From NCBI RefSeq assembly GCF_036038375.1, contig NZ_CP107935.1, positions 6,510,001-6,574,000 of the forward strand: DNA of 64,000 bases, read 5' to 3'. Source of the stretch: Streptomyces sp. NBC_00414. GTDB lineage: Bacteria > Actinomycetota > Actinomycetes > Streptomycetales > Streptomycetaceae. The position numbers and the translations under genes are program-made. The number at the start of each line of letters is the position of its first letter. Positions within the stretch are counted from its first letter, which is position 1. A model generated the notes under the pieces. The model made no database searches. It was not told the DNA's origin and saw only the letters and a list, made by a program, of their open reading frames with translations. Shown one piece after another: positions 24,146 through 33,152 of this stretch.

Positions 24146-24208
24146 GTCAAGGGTGGCGAGTGCGCCGGGGGCGCACTCGCGCGTACTCAACGGGGATGGG
24201 AAGAATTC

Positions 24209-25126
24209 ATGACTCACCGGATATCGCGGCGCAGCCGTGTGCTCTGCGCGGGCCTGGGCGCAGGCGTGCTCGTACCGCTGGCGGTGGCCGCGACACCGGC
24301 CGCCGCGGCCACGACTCCGCAGGTCACCTGCACGTCCAGCAAACCGGCCCTGGCGGTCAAGCTCCAGAAGGACATCACCACGGCCCTCGCGAACCGCAGA
24401 GGCGCGGTCGCCGTCGGCCTCCACGACCGTACGACCGACACCACCTGCACCCTGAGTCCGACCAAGGCCTACGATTCGGCCAGCGTCGTCAAGGTGACCG
24501 TCCTCGCCACGCTGCTCCGGGACGCCAAGAAGCACAACCGCTATCTCACCCAGCGCGAGGCCGACCTCTCCACGGCCATGATCACCAAGTCGGACAACGC
24601 GGCCACGACCAAGCTGTGGAACCAGCTCGGCGTCACCAAGATCAAGGGCTTCCTCGCCGCGGCCGGCATGACGCAGACCAAGCCGGGCGCGGACGGCTAC
24701 TGGGGCCTCACCCAGATCACCGTCCGGGACGAGCAGAAGCTCCTCTCGCTCCTCACCGCCAAGAACACGGTCCTGAGCGACAACTCCCGCGCGTACGTGC
24801 TGAAGCTGATGAACAAGGTCATCTCCTCCCAGCGCTGGGGCACCCCCGCGGGAGCCCCCGCCTCCGTCTCGGTGCACGTCAAGAACGGCTGGCTCTCCCG
24901 CTCCACCCACGGCTGGCGCGTGCACAGCGTCGGCACCTTCAAGGGCGGCGGCCACGACTACACGATCTCGGTCCTCACCCAGGACAACAGCACGATGAAC
25001 TACGGCGTCACCACGATCCAGGCCGTGGCCCGCGCCATCCACAAGGACCTCGTGCCGACCGCCGCTCGGCGCTACACGCCGACGACCACGCCGAAGGAGG
25101 CGTTCCCGGCGGTCCCGCCCGCCTGA
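24209..25126 (+). CDS. Secreted serine hydrolase, class A beta-lactamase fold
   Basis: A 305-residue exported protein with a signal peptide at 1-34 (cleavage near AAAA-TTP). Penicillin-recognising motifs are present in order: S-x-x-K in SASVVKVTVLA (about 91-94), SDN in TKSDNAATT, and KNG in HVKNGWL instead of the usual KTG. This is the class A beta-lactamase-like 'serine hydrolase' group of actinobacteria, which includes peptidoglycan-acting and inactive members. Real beta-lactamase activity is doubtful because the Glu of the omega loop is not evident. It is a single gene with a terminator hairpin shortly after the stop. Confidence 0.85.
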   Translation: MTHRISRRSRVLCAGLGAGVLVPLAVAATPAAAATTPQVTCTSSKPALAVKLQKDITTALANRRGAVAVGLHDRTTDTTCTLSPTKAYDSASVVKVTVLATLLRDAKKHNRYLTQREADLSTAMITKSDNAATTKLWNQLGVTKIKGFLAAAGMTQTKPGADGYWGLTQITVRDEQKLLSLLTAKNTVLSDNSRAYVLKLMNKVISSQRWGTPAGAPASVSVHVKNGWLSRSTHGWRVHSVGTFKGGGHDYTISVLTQDNSTMNYGVTTIQAVARAIHKDLVPTAARRYTPTTTPKEAFPAVPPA

Positions 25127-25142
25127 CCCGCCGGCCCGACCC

Positions 25143-25176
25143 CTCCTCCGGCGCTCACCGAAGAGGGCCGGAGGAG
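25143..25176 (+). terminator. Terminator hairpin
   Basis: CTCCTCCGGC (25143-25152) pairs with GCCGGAGGAG (25167-25176), a perfect 10-bp stem 16 bases after the serine hydrolase stop. Confidence 0.65.
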
Positions 25177-25239
25177 CCGCTGTCCGGAATTCACGGCCCG
25201 TACCCTCCCCCTCAACCGGCGTCCCCCTACCGTGACGCC

Positions 25240-26316
25240 ATGCGTCTGAGATCCGTACTCGCCACCCTCACCGCCGGCCTGGCGGCAGCCACGTGTGTCA
25301 CTGCCGCCGGGCCCGCCGGCGCCCTGAGCGGGACCGCCGACTCCCGCGGCGCCAACGCCTGTTCCCCCGCCGTCTCCATCGAGAGCTTCTCCGACGCCCT
25401 CGACAAGACGACGTACGAGGGCGCGTTCGTCGGCAACTTCTCCGCGCTGGCCGTGGACCGCGACGGGGCGATCGCCGCCCTGTCCGACCGGTCCTCCCTC
25501 TTCACCCTCGACCCGAAGACCCTGAGCCCGCGCTCCACGGTGCCGCTGGCCGACGAGAGCGGCGCCGCGCTGGACTCCGAGGGGCTCGTCGTCGACCGCG
25601 ACAGCACCCGGCTGGTGTCGTCCGAGACCGAGCCGTCGGTACGCCGGTACGGCCGCGACGGCACCCTCCTCGGCCGCCTCCCCGTGCCGGACGCCCTGCG
25701 CGTCGCCCCGGCCGGCCGCGCCGCCTCGAACCAGACCTTCGAGGCGCTGACCCTCCTCCCCGGCGGCCGTACCCTGCTGGCAGGCATGGAGGGCTCCCTG
25801 TCCGGCGACACGGCGGGCATCGTGCGCCTCCAGACCTGGCAGCGCCAGAGCGGTCGGAGCAGCCGGAGCGACCAGCACAGCCATGGCCGCCGCGACTTCC
25901 GGCTCGGCGCCCAGTACGGGTACCGCACCGACACCGGCCTCGGGCTCGTCGAGGCCGCCGCGACCCCCGACGGCCGCCTCCTCGTCCTGGAGCGCGGCTT
26001 CACGGCGGGCGTCGGCAACACCGTCCGCCTCTATCTGGCCGACCTCCGCCACGCCACCGACACCACCCGCGTCGACACCCTGACCGGCCAGGACGGCGTA
26101 CGCCTCGTCCGTAAGACCCTCCTCGCCGACATCGCGGACTGCCCCTCCCTCGGCGCCACCGCCAAGCAGCCCCAGCCCAATCCCCTCCTCGACAACATCG
26201 AGGGCATGGCCGTCACCGGCACCACCCGGGGCGCCCTGCGCGTCCTCCTCGTCAGCGACGACAACCAGGGCGCCACCCAGACCACCCGCTTCTACTCCCT
26301 CCGGGTGCGCCCCTGA
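25240..26316 (+). CDS. Secreted esterase-like/phytase-like protein
   Basis: A 358-residue exported protein with a signal peptide at 1-28 (LATLTAGLAAATCVTAAGPAGA). The body matches the 'esterase-like activity of phytase' beta-propeller family: GNFSALAVDRDGAIAALSDRSSLF, SEGLVVDRDSTRLVSSETEPSVRRYGRDG, FEALTLLPGGRTLLAGMEG, and DNIEGMAVTG near the end. Members hydrolyse phosphate or carboxyl esters outside the cell; the substrate is not inferable. The start at ATG 25240 is the one that gives a signal peptide; the same frame runs open far upstream through the serine hydrolase gene, which is a shadow. Confidence 0.85.
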   Translation: MRLRSVLATLTAGLAAATCVTAAGPAGALSGTADSRGANACSPAVSIESFSDALDKTTYEGAFVGNFSALAVDRDGAIAALSDRSSLFTLDPKTLSPRSTVPLADESGAALDSEGLVVDRDSTRLVSSETEPSVRRYGRDGTLLGRLPVPDALRVAPAGRAASNQTFEALTLLPGGRTLLAGMEGSLSGDTAGIVRLQTWQRQSGRSSRSDQHSHGRRDFRLGAQYGYRTDTGLGLVEAAATPDGRLLVLERGFTAGVGNTVRLYLADLRHATDTTRVDTLTGQDGVRLVRKTLLADIADCPSLGATAKQPQPNPLLDNIEGMAVTGTTRGALRVLLVSDDNQGATQTTRFYSLRVRP

Positions 26317-26411
26317 TTGTTGCGGAGGGATGAAATCCGGTTCCATCCGTGTTGGTGCCTTCCGGACGATCAGGACCGGCTGAGCGGCCGACGGACGGGA
26401 AGGCACCAGGA

Positions 26412-29400
26412 GTGACAACGCAGCGGGGATGGGCACGGCGGCTGGCCGGGTACGCGTGGCGGTACCCGAAGGACGTCGTGCTCTCACTGGGCGCCTCGCT
26501 CGCCGGCATGGCCGTCATGGCCCTCGTCCCCCTGATCACCAAGGTGATCATCGACGACGTGGTGGGGGACCACACCCGCGACATGGGCCCCTGGGCCGGC
26601 GCGCTCATCGGCGCCGGTGTCCTCGTCTACGTCCTCACCTACATCCGCCGCTACTACGGCGGACGTCTCGCGCTCGACGTCCAGCACGACCTGCGTACGG
26701 ACATGTACGAGACGATCGTCCGCCTCGACGGCAGGCGCCAGGACGAGCTGTCGACCGGGCAGGTGGTGGGCCGCGCGACCAGCGACCTCCAGCTCATCCA
26801 GGGCCTGCTCTTCATGCTCCCGATGACCGTCGGCAACGTCCTGCTCTTCCTGATCTCGCTGGGGATCATGGCCTGGCTGTCGCTCCCGCTCACCCTGGTC
26901 GCGCTGGCCGTGGCCCCCGCCCTCTGGTTCATCGCCCGGCGCAGCCGCTCCAAGCTCCACCCGGCGACCTGGTACGCGCAGGCGCAGGCCGCCGCGGTGG
27001 CCGGTGTCGTCGACGGCGCCGTCAGCGGCGTACGGGTGGTGAAGGGCTTCGGGCAGGAGGACCAGGAGACCGGGAAGCTCCGGGAGATCGGGCGCCGCCT
27101 CTTCGCGGGGCGGATGCGGACCATCCGGCTCAATTCCAAGTACACGCCCGCGCTGCAGGCCGTTCCGGCGCTCGGCCAGGTCGCCATGCTGGCGCTCGGC
27201 GGCTGGCTCGCGGTGAAGGGCGAGGTCACCCTCGGTACGTTCGTCGCCTTCTCCTCCTATCTCGCCCAGCTCGTGGGGCCCGTGCGGATGCTCGCCATGG
27301 TCCTCACCGTCGGCCAGCAGGCCCGGGCCGGCGCCGAACGCGTCCTGGAGCTGATCGACACCCGGCCGTCGATGGAGGACGGCACCAAGGACCTCCCGGC
27401 CGACGCGCCCGCGACCGTCGAGTTCGACGGCGTGTCCTTCGGCTACGACGACGACCGCCCGGTCCTGGACGGCCTCAGCTTCGAGATCCGCTCCGGCGAG
27501 ACCCTCGCCGTCGTCGGCTCCTCCGGCTCGGGAAAGTCCACGGTCTCGCTGCTCCTGCCCCGCTTCTACGACGTGTCCGGCGGCGCGGTCCTCATCGGCG
27601 GCCTCGACGTGCGCGAGCTGACCCTCGACTCGCTGCGGGCCGCGATCGGACTCGTACCCGAGGACTCCTTCCTCTTCTCCGACACCGTCGAGTCCAACAT
27701 CGCGTACGGCCGCCCCGAGGCCACCCGCGAGGAGATCGAGACCGCCGCCCGGGCCGCCCAGGCGCACGGCTTCATCTCCGCGCTGCCCGACGGCTACGAC
27801 ACCAAGGTCGGCGAGCACGGCCTCACCCTCTCCGGCGGCCAGCGCCAGCGCGTCGCCCTGGCCCGCGCGATCCTCACCGACCCGCGCCTGCTGGTCCTCG
27901 ACGACGCCACCTCCGCGGTCGACGCCGGCGTCGAGCACGAGATCCACGAGGCCCTGCGCGGTGTCATGGCGGGCCGCACCACCCTCCTCATCGCCCACCG
28001 CCGCTCCACCCTGAACCTCGCCGACCGCATCGCCGTCCTCGAAGACGGCCGCCTCGCCGACATCGGCACGCACGAGGAGCTGACCGAGCGCTCACCGCTC
28101 TACCGCCGCCTGCTCACCGACCCGGACGAGCTGGGCGGCACCTCGCCCGGCCACACCCCGCCGGTGTATCCGGCACAGGACACGTCCGTACGGGACGAGC
28201 TGGACGCGGAGTTCGACGCCGAGCGCGGGGTCACCCCGCACCTGTGGACCGGCGACCGCGAGCCCAAGGACACCGCGCTGGCCGGCATGCCCGCGACCCC
28301 CGGGCTCCTCGCCCAGGTCGAGGCACTGCCGCCCGCCACCGACACCCCCGCCATCGACGAGGCGCGCGCGGTCACCCCGGAGGAGTCCTACGGGCTGCGG
28401 CGCCTGCTGCGGGGCTTCGGGCTCCCGCTGCTCGTCAGCCTCGGTCTGGTCGCCGTCGACGCGGGCATGGGTCTGCTGCTGCCGGTCCTGATCCGGCACG
28501 GCATCGACGAGGGCGTCTCCGAGATGGCGATCGGCGGTGTGTGGGCGGCCTCGGTGATCGCCCTGATCAGCGTGTTCGTCCAGTGGGCGGCGCAGGTCGG
28601 CGAGACCCGGATGACCGGCCGCACGGGCGAACGGGTCCTGTACTCGCTCCGGCTGAAGATCTTCGCGCAGCTCCAGCGGCTCGGGCTCGACTACTACGAG
28701 CGCGAGCTGACCGGCCGGATCATGACCCGGATGACGACGGACGTGGACGCGCTGTCCACCTTCCTCCAGACCGGCCTGGTCACCGCCTTCGTCTCGGTCG
28801 TCACCTTCTTCGGCATCATGGCCGCGCTGCTCGTGATCGACGTACAGCTCGCGCTCGTCGTCTTCCTCACGCTGCCGCCGCTGATCATCGGCACGTTCTT
28901 CTTCCGCAGGTCCAGCGTGAAGGCGTACGAACTGGCCCGTGAGCGGGTGTCCGTGGTGAACGCGGACCTCCAGGAGTCGGTGTCGGGGCTGCGGATCCTC
29001 CAGGCGTTCCGCCGCGAGGGCTCGGGCGGCCGGCGCTTCGCGGAGGGCAGCGACAGCTACCGCCAGGCGCGCATCCGCGGGCAGTGGCTGATCTCGATCT
29101 ACTTCCCGTTCGTACAGCTGCTGTCCTCGGTGGCCGCCGCCTCCGTGCTCGTCGTGGGCGCCGGGCGGGTCGACGCGGGCACCCTCACCACCGGCGCGCT
29201 GGTCGCGTACCTCCTCTACATCGACCTGTTCTTCGCCCCCGTGCAACAGCTCTCGCAGGTCTTCGACGGCTACCAGCAGGCGACCGTCTCCCTCGGCCGG
29301 ATCCAGGAGCTGCTCCAGGAACCGACGTCGACGAAGGCCGCCGCCGAGCCCCTCGAGGTGCTCTCCCTGCGGGGCGAGATCGCCTTCGAGGACGTCGACT

Positions 29401-30143
29401 TCGCGTACGGCGGCTCCGGCGACCCGGACGCCGAGGCGGAGGAGGCGCTCAGTGCGGTGCGGCTGAGCATCCCCGCCGGGCAGACCGTCGCGTTCGTCGG
29501 CGAGACCGGCGCGGGCAAGTCGACCCTCGTCAAGCTGGTGGCCCGCTTCTACGACCCGACCGGCGGCCGGGTCACGGTCGACGGCACGGATCTGCGCTCG
29601 CTCGACCTGACCTCGTACCGGCACCGGCTCGGTGTCGTCCCGCAGGAGGCGTACCTCTTCCAGGGCACCGTCCGGGACGCCATCGCCTACGGCCGCCCCG
29701 ACGCCACCGACGCCCAGGTGGAGGCGGCGGCCCGCGCGGTCGGCGCCCACGACATGATCGCCACCCTGGACGGCGGCTACCTCCACGAGGTCGCCGAGCG
29801 CGGCCGCAACCTCTCCGCCGGACAGCGCCAGCTGATCGCGCTGGCCCGCGCCGAGCTGGTCGACCCGGACATCCTGCTCCTCGACGAGGCCACCGCGGCG
29901 CTCGACCTGGCCACCGAGGGCCTGGTCAACCAGGCCACCGACCGCATCGCGGGCCGCCGCACCACCCTGGTCGTCGCCCACCGGCTGACCACGGCCGCCC
30001 GGGCGGACCGGGTCGTGGTGATGGCCGACGGCCGGGTCGCGGAGGACGGCACGCACGACGAACTGCTCGCACGGGACGGCCGGTACGCGCGGCTGTGGCG
30101 GACGTTCGCGGGGGAGCCGGACCCGGTCCGCAGCGTGACCTGA
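26412..30143 (+). CDS. Fused ABC exporter (two TM-NBD halves in one chain)
   Basis: A 1243-residue multidrug/lipid-type exporter. Half 1: six-helix TM domain about 15-310, NBD about 345-590 with Walker A GSSGSGKST, LSGGQRQRVALARAIL and LLVLDDATSAVD. Half 2: TM about 700-990, NBD about 1005-1235 with GETGAGKST, LSAGQRQLIALARAEL and LLLDEATAALD. NBD1 lacks the catalytic Glu (Asp instead) and its Q-loop reads VPEDSFLF; NBD2 has a variant signature LSAGQ. These changes fall on the same composite ATP site, so one degenerate and one working site are expected, as in heterodimeric exporters. Start GTG 26412 chosen at the conserved N-terminus; 26349 is an alternative. Cargo unknown. Confidence 0.9.
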   Translation: MTTQRGWARRLAGYAWRYPKDVVLSLGASLAGMAVMALVPLITKVIIDDVVGDHTRDMGPWAGALIGAGVLVYVLTYIRRYYGGRLALDVQHDLRTDMYETIVRLDGRRQDELSTGQVVGRATSDLQLIQGLLFMLPMTVGNVLLFLISLGIMAWLSLPLTLVALAVAPALWFIARRSRSKLHPATWYAQAQAAAVAGVVDGAVSGVRVVKGFGQEDQETGKLREIGRRLFAGRMRTIRLNSKYTPALQAVPALGQVAMLALGGWLAVKGEVTLGTFVAFSSYLAQLVGPVRMLAMVLTVGQQARAGAERVLELIDTRPSMEDGTKDLPADAPATVEFDGVSFGYDDDRPVLDGLSFEIRSGETLAVVGSSGSGKSTVSLLLPRFYDVSGGAVLIGGLDVRELTLDSLRAAIGLVPEDSFLFSDTVESNIAYGRPEATREEIETAARAAQAHGFISALPDGYDTKVGEHGLTLSGGQRQRVALARAILTDPRLLVLDDATSAVDAGVEHEIHEALRGVMAGRTTLLIAHRRSTLNLADRIAVLEDGRLADIGTHEELTERSPLYRRLLTDPDELGGTSPGHTPPVYPAQDTSVRDELDAEFDAERGVTPHLWTGDREPKDTALAGMPATPGLLAQVEALPPATDTPAIDEARAVTPEESYGLRRLLRGFGLPLLVSLGLVAVDAGMGLLLPVLIRHGIDEGVSEMAIGGVWAASVIALISVFVQWAAQVGETRMTGRTGERVLYSLRLKIFAQLQRLGLDYYERELTGRIMTRMTTDVDALSTFLQTGLVTAFVSVVTFFGIMAALLVIDVQLALVVFLTLPPLIIGTFFFRRSSVKAYELARERVSVVNADLQESVSGLRILQAFRREGSGGRRFAEGSDSYRQARIRGQWLISIYFPFVQLLSSVAAASVLVVGAGRVDAGTLTTGALVAYLLYIDLFFAPVQQLSQVFDGYQQATVSLGRIQELLQEPTSTKAAAEPLEVLSLRGEIAFEDVDFAYGGSGDPDAEAEEALSAVRLSIPAGQTVAFVGETGAGKSTLVKLVARFYDPTGGRVTVDGTDLRSLDLTSYRHRLGVVPQEAYLFQGTVRDAIAYGRPDATDAQVEAAARAVGAHDMIATLDGGYLHEVAERGRNLSAGQRQLIALARAELVDPDILLLDEATAALDLATEGLVNQATDRIAGRRTTLVVAHRLTTAARADRVVVMADGRVAEDGTHDELLARDGRYARLWRTFAGEPDPVRSVT

Positions 30144-30320
30144 CGGCCCCGGCCGCACTTCGAACACGCTCCGACCGCACTCCGACACGGCCCGGGTACG
30201 CCACGAACACGCAGAAAAGCCGCAACCGACGGGTAGGGCAACCGTTCGACGTACGCCATGCGTCCGTACAGCAGTACGTCGAAGCAGTACGTCAGTCGCC
30301 GGGGCCGTGGAGGGACACCA

Positions 30321-30710
30321 GTGGACATGGGTGCGATACGCCGACGCCTCACGCTCGGTACGGCCGTGCTGACGGCGTCCGGGCTGCTGGTGCTCGCGGG
30401 CCCGGTGGGCGAGGCCTCGGCGGGGGCGCCGTGCGCCGGGCGGAAGGTACGCACACTGCCCTTCTCCACCGGTCATGTGGACGTCCACAAGAAGAGCGGT
30501 TACGTGTGCGCGGTGACCTATGCCAAGAAGGTGGGCGCCCGCCGCTACATGATGGTGAGCGTGCAGGCCCGGGGGAGCGAGCGGGTGCCGAACGCGGGCC
30601 GGTTCGTGCGGTACGCGGGTCCGGTGCGGGTGCACGCCGGCCATCGCTGCGTACGGATCAAGGGGGCCGTCGGCTCGGGCTCGGTCAGCACGGGCTGGAT
30701 CCTCTGCTGA
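30321..30710 (+). CDS. Small secreted protein, unknown function
   Basis: A 129-residue protein starting at GTG 30321 after GGAGG. The signal peptide is RRRLTLGTAVLTASGLLVLAG with cleavage near ASA-GAP, giving a mature part of about 90 residues, basic, with four Cys (in APCAGRK, YVCAVTY, HRCVRI and the final ILC) that could form two disulfides. No known domain recognised. It stands alone, 177 bases after the ABC exporter gene and 118 before the S37 peptidase gene. Confidence 0.65.
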   Translation: MDMGAIRRRLTLGTAVLTASGLLVLAGPVGEASAGAPCAGRKVRTLPFSTGHVDVHKKSGYVCAVTYAKKVGARRYMMVSVQARGSERVPNAGRFVRYAGPVRVHAGHRCVRIKGAVGSGSVSTGWILC

Positions 30711-30828
30711 ACCCCCGAGTCGTGCAGTCTTCGTACCGACCTGACGGTAATGTCCACAACATCCCCTGGTGCGACAGCTGTTGCTCCGCTAGGTTCCGGC
30801 GGACATCTGCGTATTCAGGGGAGAACGC

Positions 30829-32289
30829 ATGCGCAAGACGCTCAGATGGCTGTTGTCTCTCACGGTGCTCATAGGCACCGTGAGCACGGCCGGGGCGGCC
30901 ACCGCCGCCCAGCCGGACGCCACCGGCACCATCACCGGATCCACACTCGTCACGGACGAGGCCGCGGACATCAAGGACCGGCTCCTCGCGATACCGGGCA
31001 TGAGCCTGATCGAGGAGAAGCCCTACACGGGCTACCGCTTCTTCGTCCTCAACTACACCCAGCCGGTCGACCACCGGCACCCGTCCAAGGGCACCTTCCA
31101 GCAGCGCATCACCGTGCTGCACAAGGACACCGCCCGCCCGACGGTCTTCTACACCGGCGGCTACAACGTCTCCACGACGCCGAGCCGCCGCGAGCCGACC
31201 CAGATCGTGGACGGCAACCAGATCTCGATGGAGTACCGCTACTTCACTCCGTCCCGGCCCGCGCCGGCCGACTGGTCGAAGCTCGACATCTGGCAGGCGG
31301 CCAGCGACCAGCACCGCATCTTCAAGGCCCTCAAGCCGGTCTACGACAAGAAGTGGGTCTCCACCGGCGGTTCGAAGGGCGGCATGACCGCCACCTACTT
31401 CGAGCGCTTCTACCCGCGTGACATGGACGGCGTCGTCGCGTACGTCGCCCCCAACGACGTGGTGAACAAGGAGGACTCGGCGTACGACCGGTTCTTCGCG
31501 AAGGTCGGCACCAAGGAGTGCCGCACCCGGCTGAACGCCGTGCAGCGCGAGGCACTCGTCCGCCGTACCGCGCTGGAGAAGAAGTACAAGGACGTGGCCG
31601 CCGCCGAGGGCTACACCTTCAACACCATCGGCAGCCTGGACAAGGCGTACGAGGCGGTCGTCCTCGACTACGTGTGGGGCTTCTGGCAGTACAGCCTGCT
31701 CGCCGACTGCGACACGATCCCGGCGGACGCGAAGAACGCGACGGACGACGAGATCTGGACGTCGATCGACACCATCTCCGGCTTCTCGTTCTACACGGAC
31801 CAGGGACTGTCGCCCTACACGCCGTACTACTACCAGGCGGGCACGCAGCTCGGCGCGCCGACGATCAACTTCCCGCACATCGAGAAGAAGTACATCCGCT
31901 ACGGCTACCAGCCGCCGCGGAACTTCGTGCCGCGCGACATCGAGATGAAGTTCCAGCCCGGTGTCATGCGTGACGTCGACTCCTGGGTCAAGCACAACGC
32001 GAACCGGATGCTGTTCGTGTACGGGCAGAACGACCCGTGGGGTGCCGAGCCGTTCAGTGTCGGCAAGGGTGCCCGTGACTCGTACGTCTTCACGGCCCCG
32101 GGTCTGAACCACGGCGCCAACGTCGCGGGTCTCGTCCCCGAGCAGAAGGCCCTCGCCACGGCCCGCATCCTGCAGTGGGCGGGCGTCGCCCCGGCCGCGG
32201 TCCAGGCGGACCCGCAGAAGGCGAAGCCGCTGGCCAAGTACGACTCGAAGCTGGACAAGCGCACGGTCGAGCGCCAGCTCCGTCCGTAG
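30829..32289 (+). CDS. Secreted S37 family prolyl tripeptidyl-type aminopeptidase
   Basis: A 486-residue exported serine peptidase. Signal peptide at 1-27 (TLRWLLSLTVLIGTVSTAGA). The nucleophile elbow is in VSTGGSKGGMTATYFERFYP; Asp and His candidates are in FVYGQNDPWGAEPF and APGLNHGANV. This matches the Streptomyces PS-10/S37 peptidases (prolyl tri/tetrapeptidyl aminopeptidase, sometimes labelled S28), which strip N-terminal tripeptides from secreted protein fragments. ATG 30829 follows AGGGGAGA. Monocistronic. Confidence 0.9.
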   Translation: MRKTLRWLLSLTVLIGTVSTAGAATAAQPDATGTITGSTLVTDEAADIKDRLLAIPGMSLIEEKPYTGYRFFVLNYTQPVDHRHPSKGTFQQRITVLHKDTARPTVFYTGGYNVSTTPSRREPTQIVDGNQISMEYRYFTPSRPAPADWSKLDIWQAASDQHRIFKALKPVYDKKWVSTGGSKGGMTATYFERFYPRDMDGVVAYVAPNDVVNKEDSAYDRFFAKVGTKECRTRLNAVQREALVRRTALEKKYKDVAAAEGYTFNTIGSLDKAYEAVVLDYVWGFWQYSLLADCDTIPADAKNATDDEIWTSIDTISGFSFYTDQGLSPYTPYYYQAGTQLGAPTINFPHIEKKYIRYGYQPPRNFVPRDIEMKFQPGVMRDVDSWVKHNANRMLFVYGQNDPWGAEPFSVGKGARDSYVFTAPGLNHGANVAGLVPEQKALATARILQWAGVAPAAVQADPQKAKPLAKYDSKLDKRTVERQLRP

Positions 32290-32338
32290 CGGTCCCGGCC
32301 GCACCTCCGGTGCCGCGCCCGTCCGTCGAGCCCCCGGG

Positions 32339-32992
32339 TCACGAACCCCCGGGCGGCAGCGGGCGGGCGCAGCCCACCGGCATCGGCCCGCCGAGCTCGA
32401 CGTACAGCTCGGTCGAGGCGGGGCAGCCGGAGCGCTTCTCCACGGCCGCGGTCACCTTGTACTCGGGGGCCTTCTCGCCCTCGCTGTCGCACGACGTCTC
32501 GCGGACCTCGCCCGCACCCGCGCTGTGGACGCAGTCGCCGACGATGGTGCGGGGGCCTCCGCCGCCGCCCGGGTCGCCGGGGTGCGGGGCCTCCAGGTTG
32601 CGCATACAGGCGTAGCCCTGCGGGACCGCGCCGTCGCCGTCCTCGTCGGCTGAGGGCTTCTGCTCACTGATGTGCAGTACGAAGTCCGTCGTGGCGGGGC
32701 AGGGCGGCCCCACCTTGCCGTCGTGCCGCGCGACCACCCGCGCCGCCGCCCGCTCGCTGGTGCACGGCACCTCGGTGAACGACTCGCGCCCGAACGAACT
32801 GCACTCGTCGATCCCGAGGAACACCACCCCGTACCCCGAGGCCCGGGTGGGGGCCGGGGCCGTCTCCCGCGTGTCGTCGTCGGACCCCGACGCGAGCCGG
32901 CATCCCGAGAGAGCCGCCGACAGCAGCAGCAGCGAGCCCACCACTCCCGCGAACCCCGCACGGTGTGCGCCCACGCCTCGTGCCTCGCGCAT
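32339..32992 (-). CDS. Lipoprotein, unknown function
   Basis: 217 residues with a lipobox LSGC (Cys 31) after a hydrophobic stretch GVVGSLLLLSAAL. The exported part has Cys in roughly paired positions (DECSSF, EVPCTSE, GPPCPATT, YACMRN, GDCVHS, TSCDSE, SGCPAS, VGCARP), suggesting several disulfides or two copies of a small repeated domain. No family recognised. It is convergent with the S37 peptidase gene (49 bases apart) and upstream of the GH3 gene's 3' end. Confidence 0.75.
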   Translation of the reverse strand: MREARGVGAHRAGFAGVVGSLLLLSAALSGCRLASGSDDDTRETAPAPTRASGYGVVFLGIDECSSFGRESFTEVPCTSERAAARVVARHDGKVGPPCPATTDFVLHISEQKPSADEDGDGAVPQGYACMRNLEAPHPGDPGGGGGPRTIVGDCVHSAGAGEVRETSCDSEGEKAPEYKVTAAVEKRSGCPASTELYVELGGPMPVGCARPLPPGGS

Positions 32993-33152
32993 GACTCCCC
33001 CCGATCCCCCCGCCCAGCGTGACCCGCCACGGCGGGCCCCGCCAGGCGTGCGGGATGCTTTGCGTCACTTGGGGGTGGTGCGCGGGGAGCGCGTCGTAGA
33101 CCGGATACGCCGGACCCGTACGCGCGCCCCGTACATCGGAGCCGGACAGGGC

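Noticed and set aside
24209..25126. Functional class A beta-lactamase resistance gene
   Set aside because: SxxK and SDN are present but the third motif is KNG and the omega-loop Glu is not evident, so only 'serine hydrolase' is supported.
28092..30644. 850-codon minus-strand frame opposite the ABC exporter
   Set aside because: Antisense to clear Walker and signature motifs; no ribosome-binding site or family similarity.
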